From assembly GCA_025526915.1 (NCBI GenBank), contig JAHLKH010000031.1, positions 62,001 through 126,000 of the forward strand: a DNA stretch of 64,000 nucleotides, written 5' to 3'. Positions 45,084 to 55,624 of the stretch are shown piece after piece. This DNA is from Entophlyctis helioformis. Its lineage: Eukaryota; Chytridiomycota; Chytridiomycetes; Chytridiales; Chytriomycetaceae. The notes beneath the pieces are model-generated. The model searched no databases, was not told where the DNA came from, and saw only the letters and a program-made list of their open reading frames with translations. Within the stretch, counting starts at the first letter, position 1. Every line of letters begins with the position of its first letter. A program made the translations under genes and the position numbers.

Positions 45084-47476
45084 TTAGTCGTCTTCAATCT
45101 CGAGCTCGATGTCGCTCTCACTGCCAACACAAGCAGCCGCAGCCGCAGTCTGTTTCTGCTGAAGTTGCTGGCGCTCAGCTGCTGCTGCCATCACCTGCTG
45201 CAGCTTGGCGTGCTTGATCGCCTCCGCCGCCGAGGAGAGCGTGGCAGCCGACGTGTCCTTGAGGACCGGCATGGAAACTGTCCGTCGCGACGACGGCGAC
45301 CCTTTTGGTGACGCGAGACCAGACTTGGGCACAAGGCCGTCGCCTGTGATCGGATTGCCGCCCATGCGTGCCAGCGCGTTGGGGCCAAACAGCGTGACTT
45401 CCTTGGCTATATAACCAGAGTCAGCACGTTGCCTGTACCTCGAGAGGCAGCGACGTATGAGTGCACACACCTTGTGGTTCAGGGATGTTGTGCAACGCCC
45501 GCAGGCATTTCCCGCCAGGCGTGTTTGACTGTAAAAACTCTTGTCTATCGTTTCATGCATGAGCGTAAGCCAGCCAGCACGCAGAGGTACATGCCATCAC
45601 GCACTGGACAGCGTCACCCCTACATTTTCCTCTTCTGTTCTTCGTCAAACACGGGTCTGTCCGACACGCGTTTCTGGAGGGCGATGCTGACGTTGTTGCC
45701 GCTGACTGAGATGGTCTGGCCATCAAGCACGTATGTGCCATCAGCGGACACCGGTTTGTGTGCCGACCGTTTCTGCCGGTCGTTGTTGGCACCTGGCACC
45801 CCAACAACGAACCCGCCTGTTCCTGATGCAAACTCCTGGCGCTTCATGCGGGATGCCCTGTATGCCGATGTTGTGTGCTCTTCGCAATACTGACCTCTCC
45901 GACTGATTCGTTGGATCGTTTGACGGCTGGCAGTTAGGTATGCCCTGACAGACACAAGTGCGCAAGGTTGTGGGCGGACGTACCTGTCGATGGGGTTGGC
46001 ACACGTCTGCTTGTCGCGTCGCGTGCCTCGGCAAAAGGCCAGATCAGCTGCATCGCCAATCTTCATCCACTTTCTCGCGTCGTCCACATTCAGGCTGATC
46101 CTTGCATGCACCTGTCCAAGCATGCCGGTCAGTTTCCTCCACACATCAGCCCACACACTCGCACACGCCTCACCTCGGTCGCCTTGAGGATCGACGGATT
46201 CAGTATCGCCACAATGCTGCCAACCTTTTCCTTCCAGTGCGCCTGGTGCACGTCGCGGAACATGAGCACATTGAGCATTGTCCCGCGCAGATCCGACACG
46301 CGCATCGAGATGAACGGATCGCCAGACTTGGTCGTCTTGTTCTCGCCTTTATGTACAATGACGCCGATGACGACCCAGTCGCCCTCCACGTCGTCCGATA
46401 CAAGAGCCTCGCTGAGCTTGGAGAGCGGAACGTACTGCCGGCCCTGCATGCGTGCTTGCATGTTCGTTTCTGGCACTAGGCGGTTCCTGCATGTGCGCGA
46501 TCGAGTTAGGTGTGTGTGATGCGTGGCACCTCGTGGATGCATTGGCTTACTTGACGCGAAGACCAGAGATGGACTCGGTTTCGACATGGACAGGCGGCGC
46601 AGAGTCTTCTACAGAAGCCGAGACTGACGCTTGCACTTCCTTGATATGCGCGACTGTCGCTGATGTCATGACGTACACAGGCCGGCTGCTTGCCGTCAAT
46701 GCGTTTGCAGACAGGGAACGTTTTTGTGGCGCGGCAACCGCCTGCGGCTGCTTCGTTGGCGATATGGTCGGTGGTCCCCCGTTAAGCATGGCCAGTCGGT
46801 TTCTTTTGATTATTGCATCCGATGCGAGTGTCGTGGGCAGCGTGCTCTTGAGTTTGGCTGACAGTGCAGCGACAGACGCCGCTGATGCTGTTGAAGGCTG
46901 GATAGCTGACCGCACAGTCTGCTCGAGTGCACGATTGGCGGGCAGATCAGTGGGCAGATCAGCATCAGGCTTGCTGCGCTTGCGGGTACCTGCACACAGC
47001 CAGCCATGCCATGGTCAGTCATGCAGATGCTCCACACACGCCACTGGCAGACACCCATCACCGAGCATACTCTTGATCGCTGCATCGCCGTCGTCCAGAT
47101 CGTGCTCCAGCTTCGAAATCTCCGCCTCAAGGACCGCCAGCTGCTGCTGCTTGCGGCGCAGCGCATCTCTGAGCTGCGTCTGCCGCAGCAGCGCCTGCTT
47201 CCTCTCCAGCAGCTGCTGCACTGTGAGCAGCGAGGGGCGGATGCCGTTGGCCAGTCAGCAGACTGCCAACGTTGACGTTGTTGTTGAACGGCAGCACGGA
47301 CCTTTCTGGTCGACTGCTGCCGCCTCTGCTTCGAGTGCAGCAAGCTCGGCCGCATCAAACTCGTGGCCGGCGTCCTCGACCTCGCTGCTGCTGCTGCTTC
47401 TGCATGCTGGCTGCTGCGCATGCCCACCACTCGCGGCGCCTTCCTGCATCGCCGCTTCCTTGTCGTCGCTCGTCAT
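45084..47476 (-). CDS. MCM10: MCM10 DNA replication protein
   Basis: Replication initiation factor that activates the CMG helicase and recruits polymerase alpha. Exons (minus) are 47302-47476, 47062-47220, 46551-46989, 46174-46486, 45984-46111, 45624-45896 and 45084-45432, giving 611 residues in consistent phases. Residues 60-105 form a coiled coil (QQLLERKQALLRQTQLRDAL), as in the N-terminal oligomerisation domain. The OB-fold lies at about 265-400 (YVPLSKLSEALVSDD, GDWVVIGVIVHKGENK, FISMRVSDLRGTMLNVLMF). The zinc finger is CRGTRRDKQTC...QYCEEH at about 385-410. The segment after it (HTTSAYRASRMKRQEF) also matches. The C-terminus is short (KEVTLFGPNALARMGG...) and lacks the vertebrate second zinc ribbon, as in other fungi. 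The stop is 25 bp from the convergent WDR62-like stop. Confidence 0.92.
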
Positions 47477-47699
47477 CTGGCGGAATGTCCGAATAACGTA
47501 AACCGTCCGAAGCAGGCAATTCATTCGCATCTGCTTTCGTTTTCGGCCTGATCTCATCAACAATCACAACAACAGCTCACTCGAGCACATCCGCAAGCTT
47601 CGCAACACATCCGCAAGTCGCCGCACGCTGCCTTCAGCTCAGATTCGCCTTTTCGCTCGCCAGTGCAAGTCTGTTTGGTTGCAGCAGCGTGAGATGGCG

Positions 47700-50600
47700 T
47701 CAGTTTGGCACGCTGGAAACACACGGCACAATGAGTGGCACGACTCACCTGCGGATGTTGCCAATGGTGCCTGCGGCTGCCTCTTGTAGTGCCGGATCGG
47801 ACGATCCAACCATGCCCAGGAGCAGCTGGACGACGCCGTGCTCGTGCATGGTGATGCAGTTGTCGGCTGGTCACAGTCATGGCAGCAGTCAGCAACGCAT
47901 CGGAGCACACAAGTTGGCACCAGTGTGAGACTCACGATCCATGGACAGCTGGTGCAAGGCGCGTGCTGTCGAGCGGTGGACTTCCTCGTCAGGCGACTTG
48001 AGGTACTTGACAAGCGGCGCCACAGCGCCAGCCGATCCAAAAGCCACGCGGTTGTTGCCCCAGTGACAGCATCGCGCGATGGCTTCGGCCAAGTGCTTGC
48101 GCAGCTTGTCGTTTCTCGTGTTGGTCAGCTTGCCGAGCATAGGCACGACTCCATGATCCGTAATCACAGCCAAGTTCTCCTCTGCAGTCACGATACTCGT
48201 CAGTCTCGCGCTCAAGCTGGCGCACGGGGCGAGCAGATGCCTTACCGTCTTTGGCAATGTTTGCAATGGCCGCACAAACACTGGCGAGAACCTCGGCGTT
48301 GTCCGACTTGAGCAGCGACACGATGAGCTCCAGACCGCCGACAAAGGATCGCACCATTTCACCGGCATCCTTGGCGTGCTCGATGCAGGGCGAGATGGCC
48401 CACGCTGCGGAAGCCTGAACCATGGGGTTGGGCGATTTGAGCAGCGACCACAACAGACGGACACCATCGAGGCGGTCAATGACAGCCATGCTGTCGCCTG
48501 TAAGAGGACGCATTGCCGGTCAGTCCGACGTGGTGTCTCGAGTGATGCGAGAGGGGGCAAGATGCGTACCATCGAGTGCACATGCTCCAACGGCCGTCGT
48601 GACGTTGACAAGAAGTGCCTGGTTAGTGCCCGTCAGGAGATTGACCAGAGGCGTGATGCCGCCACTCTCGCGGATGCCTTGGCGACCATCGGCTGTGTAT
48701 GTGTGCAAACACGAGTGTGAGCCGGCTGGACGTGACTATCAATGCGATGGAGACTTACGAGTCTGCGCGCACGCGCCAAGAGCGCCAACCACATTGACAA
48801 GCACGTCTTCGGGCTGGTTCTCCATCAGACCGACAAGCTTCTTGATTGTGTTGAGCTTGTTAAAGGCAGCAACATTATCAACTGCACGACGTTTAGCCAG
48901 TCAGGCAGTCAGGCAGTCAGGCAGTCAGTCAGTCAGTCAGCCAGTCAGCCAGTCAGGCAGTGACAATCCAACACCGCCAAAACACAAGGCGTAAACTCAC
49001 GGTTTTGAGCGCACTTCCACACAGCGCCAGTGGCTGCAACAAGCAGGTCTTTGTTGGCGACGTTGTCGAGCAGACTGACAAGCGGTGTCAATCCGTTGTA
49101 CTGGCGTACAAGCGTGCGCGTCTCGTCGTCTTCGGCACACTTGAAGATTGCGCTTGCGCAGTGTGTCTGGAGTTCCTGGTTGTTGCTCGACAGGTTCTCG
49201 ACCAGGAATCGGATCATGCCAGACGAACGAATCGCCAGCCGGTATTGCTCTGCGTGCATTCGTGATGTGGGATCACGGTTAGAGTCGATGGCTTGCATGT
49301 GCGTCACGAATGCGAGAATGTACCATCAGATGCACACTCTTGCAAAATGCCAACGACCGGGATCAGAAGCTTCTCGTTCTGAGACTCGAGCAGATTGGCG
49401 AGCAGCGGAATCGAGCCAGCAGCCTGGATCGCCTCCTTGTTCTTGGCTGCAGGCGTTGGCAAGCAGTAGGGGCTCTCATGTCAGATATGCAAGAGCAGAC
49501 GCAAGAGCACATGCACGGTACATGCCAGATACAACTTACAGCTTTTACTGCAGGTGGCGAGAGCAAGAGCGCCAGAGATGGCAACCAGCTCCTCAGAAGT
49601 GCCGGCCTTGGCCTTGAGCAGACGCACAAGCTTGCGGATTCCGCCATATCGTCTGACTGCGCGTCGATTCCGTGCTGTGGTGCATTACATGTCAGCACAA
49701 CCACAGCTTTGCCATACAGTGCCATGCTTGCGCGACTTGCCATTCTTGGCACAGTGCGCAATGGTTTCAGCTGCAAGGCATTTGAGCTCCTCGTCCGTGT
49801 CGCGAAGCAGCTCGACCAACGGCTGTGTGCCGTCGAGATCAGCAATAGCCGACCGGATTTGCACTGCAGGAGCGGCGAGTGTCAGCTTCCAAGCCAAACG
49901 ACGCACAGGACTGCAAGCAGATGGGGTTTACCATTCTGAGAAATATCCTTGAGGATCTTGAGTGCACCAATCTTGCATTTCGGGTCGTCCGTGTCCAGGA
50001 GATTCACAAGCGTCTCGAGACCGCCAACGTCACGAATAGCAATCTGGTTGAACTCTGCATCATCCATTGTCAGTGCAAACTCATCGACAGTAGCAAATGG
50101 TCTGCAGGCGCACCATTGGTGAGATCAAAGTCGCGCAGAGAGCAAATGGCAATAATGGTGGCAGTCTGGTTGCCTGAGCGAAGGTACTTGACCAGCTTCT
50201 GGATCTGGTAGTACTCGGCTGGCAGTTCGGCTGTTTCAAGGACATCAGCCAGAAATGCACGCGTAAGTAGCCCATTGACCAACCAGGCATTGGGCCAACT
50301 CATGTACATACAGCTGTCCTGACGCTTCTCCTGCTGCTCCTCCTCTGATGACACTTCCGCTGTGCATCAAAACAGATCAGCCAACGTCAGCCAATAGAGG
50401 AGAAACGAGCACCGCAAACCACCATACCAGAGTCGCTGTCAGAGTAGTCCTCGCCGTCGTAGCTGTTGGTGCGGTACAGCCGCTTCTTGGGATCCTTGGA
50501 CGACGCAGCACGGCCCTTTTTGTCGGCCGATCCCTTCTTCAGCTTCGACTTGCCAGCACTCTTGGCGTCTTCCGAAGCCAGTCCCAGAGCCCTGCCATGC

Positions 50601-52690
50601 GAAAACATTGCATTTAGGAGCCAATCGCTAACGTGCATCCAGCGTGAGTGACTGACTACGCACCTCCACTTGAGCGACGGTTCAGTCGAGTGCTGTGGCT
50701 TGGCCTGGTTTTTGGACCTGCGCCATCATGGTCCATGCACTGTGAGGATTTGGATATTCAGAGCCACCGGACAATGCTGGCGGTGCTCACTTTTTCTTGG
50801 CTGCAGCATTACGCTTGGCTGCGGCTTCCTTTTCGGCTTTGCGATCCTTGCTGCTGGCCTGCAGATTGTCGTCGCCATAGTCTGCGTCGTCCGCGGTACC
50901 CGCCTGCCGGTAGATAATGCAGCAGAAACGGGTCAGTAGGCACGCCACGCAATGCCGCCACTCGGTCTGACTCGCCTCAAGAGCATGATCGCCGGCCTCT
51001 GCGGCTGCAGCAGATGTTCCCGATGCATCACCTGAACAAGCCATGTGAGCGCACTGCCAGGGGTAATGGTGCCGCACAGCACTCGCCATACCGTGGACGT
51101 TCTCGCGGTGGTAGAGATACTCTTGGTGGTCAATGCGCGCGTCAAAGTGGGGAGAGTTGCCGCGAAGCAGATCAACAAGGGTCGGATACGTTTCCGAAGC
51201 AGACTCGTAGTTGAGATGCTCGTTTCCTGATTAAAATGGCAGGCATAGCGTCAAGGTGTCAGAGGTTGGCGTGTTTGGTTTGAACAGCAAGGCATCTCGA
51301 ACGCACCTTTGTCATCGGCAGAGTAGCCCTTGTTGATAAAGAAGCCTCGCTTGCTTGCTGTGACAATAAACTCTTCGCGGTCGCGACACTGGACTCTGAT
51401 GTAGCTGATCTCGCCGTAGATCTGGCGCCACGGCGGAGCCTTGTAGCCATTGGAGAATGTGTAGTCTGGAGCAATCAAGCAAGGGCCACAAGTGTTAATC
51501 CAACGGCAAAGAGAGAGCAGCAACATGAATGGACATACCAGACTCCCAGTCGATGAGCGACAGAGCAAACTTGTCTTCGCGTCCGCAGAATGCCTGCAGC
51601 ATCTGCAGCTCTTCGGCGACCTTTTGGATGTCAAGGATCTTTTCCCTGTGATGTGCATGCATTGCCATACCACCTCAGTCACTTCGGCACTCGAACCCAA
51701 CCCAGCAAGATGCAACGCACTTGTGCAGGGTCTTGAGGGTCGACTGTGTCAGCTGCAGATCAAAAGAGTTGAGCACCAAGAGGAGCTTGTACAGACGCGA
51801 ATACTGCTCGCGCTTGCGGGGATCGGCCTCGTTGTTGTAGATGTCAAACGCCTCGACCAAACCCTTGCCGCCGTCGCTGTTGATTCCAAAGATGTTGTTG
51901 AAAGGATCGCGGTTGGCTGTTCGGGGTTGCAGCAGTGGCAGGCAGACATTGGAGGACATGTCAGATCGGCTGCACAAGACCATGCTGCCAAAGGCGTCTC
52001 ACCTTCGACGATTGCCTGCATCTCGGTTAGCTTGTGCTCGTCAGCGACCTGCAGAACGCGGTTGAGACAATCAAACGACGAAACGCGGGCAGAAAAGGTC
52101 GCGGCTGCGTCGGCTCCCGACGCGCTTTCCATGTAGAAGAGCGGCTGGCCGTCCGAACGGACCGCGACCGAGGCGACAGTCGTCCGCTGCCCTCTGAAGC
52201 GGTCGCAGAGCAAGCAAGAGGCCAAGCAGATGCAAAGTAGGCAGACAGACAGACAGCCAGACAGACAGACAGCCAGCCAGCCAACGTGAGTCAGATGAGT
52301 ATGGGGGATTCTCAGCAGTCGGCCACACATCCAGGCAGATAATCCCCTCTCGAGATTGGCACCTCCCCAAGACATGCCATGGCAAGGGCAATGTGCGGGA
52401 CCTGCTTACTTTCCAGCAACGATCCAATGGCCAGCGGTGGCGTGCGACGCAAAGATGGACGGCGCAAGCGACGACGACCACATGAGCGGCTTGCGGAAAT
52501 CCGCCTTGGCCTCTGCAGGATACGTGACGCAGAGCTGCTCCAGCATGCGCACGAGATCGTACAAATGCTCTTGGTTCTCGACAGTCGTTTGGAGATGCGG
52601 CAGGCCGTCTTTGGTGGACGCCGCGGCGGTTGCTGGGGCTGCTGCGGTGAGGCCATCTGCCCACTGCATGCTGCTTGATCCGGCACCCAT
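47700..52690 (-). CDS. ODAD2/ARMC4 outer dynein arm docking protein
   Basis: Armadillo-repeat subunit needed to attach outer dynein arms to axonemal doublets. I place 22 minus-strand exons: 52410-52690, 52003-52193, 51721-51916, 51539-51645, 51307-51465, 51092-51226, 50976-51031, 50791-50903, 50428-50591, 50312-50359, 50114-50230, 49932-50054, 49741-49863, 49540-49674, 49324-49446, 49001-49249, 48759-48881, 48570-48692, 48246-48497, 47936-48181, 47749-47866 and 47700-47712. They give 1,064 residues with every phase consistent. Diagnostic blocks are [66 protein letters not shown] and [14 protein letters not shown]. The start MGAGSSS fits N-myristoylation. Two introns are GC-AG (49675-49740 with GCAAGT; 50904-50975 with GCGAGT). 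Human ARMC4 is 1,044 residues. This is one of the clearest genes in the window. Confidence 0.95.
48903..48962 (-). repeat. (CTGA/CTGC/CTGG) tract in an ODAD2 intron
   Basis: Written on the plus strand as CAGTCAGGCAGT units. Read on the gene's strand it is a run of CTGA, CTGC and CTGG tetranucleotides. It lies entirely in the intron between 48882 and 49000. Confidence 0.85.
52236..52283 (-). repeat. (CTGT/CTGG) tract in ODAD2 intron 1
   Basis: On the plus strand CAGACAGACAGCC units; on the gene's strand CTGT and CTGG units. Confined to intron 1 (52194-52409). Confidence 0.85.
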
Positions 52691-52860
52691 GATGATGATA
52701 CGGATCGAGATCTGTTGGCTGCAAGGAAGAGGGAAGCTTTACCAGTATCTGAGGGGAGGTGCTGGCTGCGGGGTGTTTGGACAAAAACGGGCAGAGCGAA
52801 CGGGAAACCGCGAGGTGCCTCAAGGCGCAGGTGTTTGTGTGGCCAGAGAACTTCCACAGG

Positions 52861-52868
52861 TGACGTCA
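52861..52868. promoter_or_regulatory. CRE-type palindrome TGACGTCA
   Basis: Perfect 8-bp CREB/ATF core 171 bp upstream of the ODAD2 start codon and just past the 3' end of the next gene (stop at 52944). The position fits the ODAD2 promoter. An 8-mer can occur by chance. Confidence 0.45.
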
Positions 52869-52943
52869 TTCACAGTTCGACTCTTGAAAACCACTTGAAA
52901 ACAACGTCCTATAAAAATACTGTTATTCAGCAGACACACGGGC

Positions 52944-53775
52944 TCACAGCGGCTGGTAGCCAGAGATGGCATTGACGGCATCCACACGCAAGTTGTTGAT
53001 CTCGTCCGGATGCCGCCCAGATCGGTGGGCGAAAAAGTCGGCCGCAAACAGGTTGTTTGGGAACTCTTCGCGGATGATGCAGCGGACGCCGTCGCACTCG
53101 AGCGAGTAGTCGCGAAGGAGACCCTGCTCAGTGCGGAAGACGTTGATGAGACGGAACTCGGGGAGGATGTTGAGGTATCTGAACAGCTGGCCGATGCCGA
53201 CCTTGTCGACCGTGACAAGTCTGGCGTACTCTGGTCGGGAGATGATGACGGTGCTCTTGGCATTGCAGCACACCTGCAGAGCCGCATTCGATTAGTGACT
53301 GCGCATGCAAGCATGAACAAGCATGACCAAGCAACACCACAGCGCCAGGCGCCGGGATCGGAGCGCGACTTTGGCCGCAGTACCTTGTTCAGGCACATGA
53401 TGTCGACCTCGCGATCAAAGACGAGCGCATCCGGGTAGTCGGCCGAGTCGACCTGGTTGTTGCGGACAAGGTCGACGGTGACCTTGGAGTTGAAGTAGGC
53501 GCTGCAGGCAGCCACGCATTGCGGCGGCGTGCATAGTCGGCAAGTGTCAGCATCGCCGTCTGGTGCAAGGCGGAGTGAACAGCAGGTCGCTGCGAAAGCA
53601 CATCGTACCTCAGGATGCGCTGCAGGTTGCCGTTGGCGGTCAGCACAATGCGCTCGAGGGGCGAGAAGCCGCCATCCAAGACGGTGGTCGTCTCACGGGA
53701 GGACATGATGTCGCCAAAATGGCCCGGCACCTGCGCCGACGGTGCGGCCTTGACTGGAACGCCGTTCGCATCCAT
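52944..53775 (-). CDS. Conserved protein resembling the chorismate lyase (UbiC-like) fold
   Basis: Exons 53609-53775, 53384-53501 and 52944-53273 (minus) give 204 residues. The core begins LTANGNLQRILSAYFNSKVTV and continues FDREVDIMCLNKV|VCCNAKSTVIISRPEY, GIGQLFRYLNILPEFRLINV and CIIREEFPNNLF. The order (N-terminal ANGNLQR, then an amphipathic strand, DREV, a GQLFR turn and a basic/acidic C-terminal strand) resembles small fungal proteins related to chorismate lyase/UTRA. Both joins are supported by conserved phase. I cannot confirm catalysis: no family-specific Arg/Glu set could be checked. An alternative longer N-terminus exists upstream (frame open to about 54184). Confidence 0.7.
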
Positions 53776-54257
53776 CGTCGCTGGAGTGTTTGCGGCAAAC
53801 CGGTGATGTAATTTCGGCGGGTGCGATCCTGGCATGGACAGCATCTGGTTGGCCGTCACACGCCTGTGGCTTGTCAGGCAACGCCAGCTGGTGGGATGCA
53901 GCGACATCACAGACGCAAGGGACACACTTGACAACACCCACTCTTGACCACACTGTCCAGATCGAACAACTAGATCGCCATGGTTGGCAGATGGCGTGTC
54001 CTTCCAAGTCATGCCATTGGAGTCCAGCTGTGCTCATGGCTGCAATGCCACGCGTATCCTTTGATGGCGATGCTGCTGCTGACGATGATGGCTCAGCCGA
54101 TCTGGCTGCACTCTTGGCATGCGTGGCTGGAATGGTTCCAATGGTGCTTGTCACTGCTTCGACAGCCGAGATCGGCTTGGTCAAGTTGTGTCTGATGTTG
54201 CTGGCCTTGTTGGTGATGGCAGGAATGTAACATCCAGCTTCATTGCACAGTCAAGGA
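53776..54257. other. Spacer between two minus-strand genes, possible 5' exon
   Basis: The minus strand reads MTKPISAVEAVTSTIG and on through an Ala/Ser-rich stretch to about 53,990. This could be a 5' exon of the 204-residue gene, but no acceptor in phase was found. The plus strand has a 146-codon frame that is probably the shadow of this segment. Confidence 0.35.
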
Positions 54258-55624
54258 TCACTTTACGAGAGAAAAGACACGACGAATGGCAGCCTTGTTG
54301 CCGCTCGTAATGATGGCATCAATGATGGAGTCACGTCGCTCTCCAGAAAGACTCTTGATCAGAGCAGCGGCGATCTCGTCGGTTTTGGCCTTGATGATCG
54401 CATCAGCAGTGAAGCCTTCCGTGCGGTTGGCCAGAAGCCACTGGACAACGTCAAGATGGCCGTTCTCGGCCGCCTTGTCAATCGCATCCGTTGTGCATCC
54501 TTCCGTGCGGTTGGAATGAAGCCATTGGATGACGTGAAGACGACCGTAATTGGCTGCCCAGTTCATCGCCAATGTCGTGCATCCTTCTGTCCGGTTCTCG
54601 TGAAGCCACTGGATGACGTGAAGATGGCCAATGCAAGTCGCCAATTCCATCGCTCTTGTTGTGCATCCTTCTGTGCGGTTGGCATGAAGCCACTGGATGA
54701 CGTGAAGATGTCCGTTCAAAGCCGCCAATTCCATCGCATCCACCGTGCATCCTTCTGTGCGGTTGGTGTGGAGCCAAATAACCAGATCCAAGTTGCCCGA
54801 AAAAGCAGCCATGTCCATGGCCCGCTTTGTGCAGCGAACCTCGGGAAGCGACAACAGATACTGCACCATCTCGAGTCGACCCCAGTTGGTAGCAAGGTTG
54901 AGGATAGAACTGTCTCTCATACCAATCGTACAATCTTGGTGTTTGTTGAGCTCCTCGATCGTGACGAGCTTGTTGCAGAGGAGATGCTTGAGAAAGTCGA
55001 CGCAGTTGCCCTGGACAGCCATGACGCCGAGTTCAACCATCGAGACCGTCGGCGTTGCATCCAGCCACATCTTCTGCAGTGGGATGTATCGGATCCCTTC
55101 ACCAGTGGATCGCTCGCACAGTCGCTGGTACATGCCGATCGACTTGACATGCGCAACGTCCTCGAGTTCCAAGAAGACAGCAGGCAGCAGGAAGAGATCG
55201 CCCTGCCAGTCTTGCTTGAAGGCATCGACCCACAGCGCTCGCTTGGCTGCGACGTCCATCTTGGCGACATCGAGACGACCGCACAGGAAGCGAGTGAGTG
55301 GGCCAGCAAGTCGACGATGATATCCCGGACCTCCTGCGGACACAGCAGCCAGTAGTCGGACGCCTGCTGTGCTCGCTGTGCGGCAAGTCTGGCTTGCGGC
55401 GACTGCACAACGACGCCGGCTTCCTTGAGTGCAGCCGACGGAACGGCTTGAACGAACGCAGCGACAATGGCTGCCAGCGAGTGGCCGGCAGTGACGAGGT
55501 CCTGCACGATGGCGGCGGCCTTGGCTGCGAGGCTCTCCTGCTGCTCGTGGCCACCGTTCTTGATGGTGCTCAGCGACTGGCTTGCCTGACGGCGCTTTGT
55601 GTGTGTGTGGGTCTTGGGCGGCAT
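54258..55624 (-). CDS. Ankyrin-repeat protein 3 with a frame break
   Basis: Starts MPPKTHTHTKRR at 55624. The N-terminal part is helical (AAKAAAIVQDLVTAG, LAAIVAAFVQAVPSAAL) and leads to CPQEVRDIIVDLL. At about 55300-55305 the frame changes to GPLTRFLCGRLDVAK, so one base appears to be missing in the join DLL-GPLT. The family block follows (DAFKQDWQGDLFLLP, MYQRLCER), then VSMVELGVMAVQGNCVDFLK and six ankyrin repeats (CTT.AM..A...GHLHVIQWLHANRTEG). The C-terminus is VFSLVK. If the break is real the gene is inactive. The repeats remain intact and highly similar to one another, which argues for recent damage or an assembly error. Confidence 0.75.
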
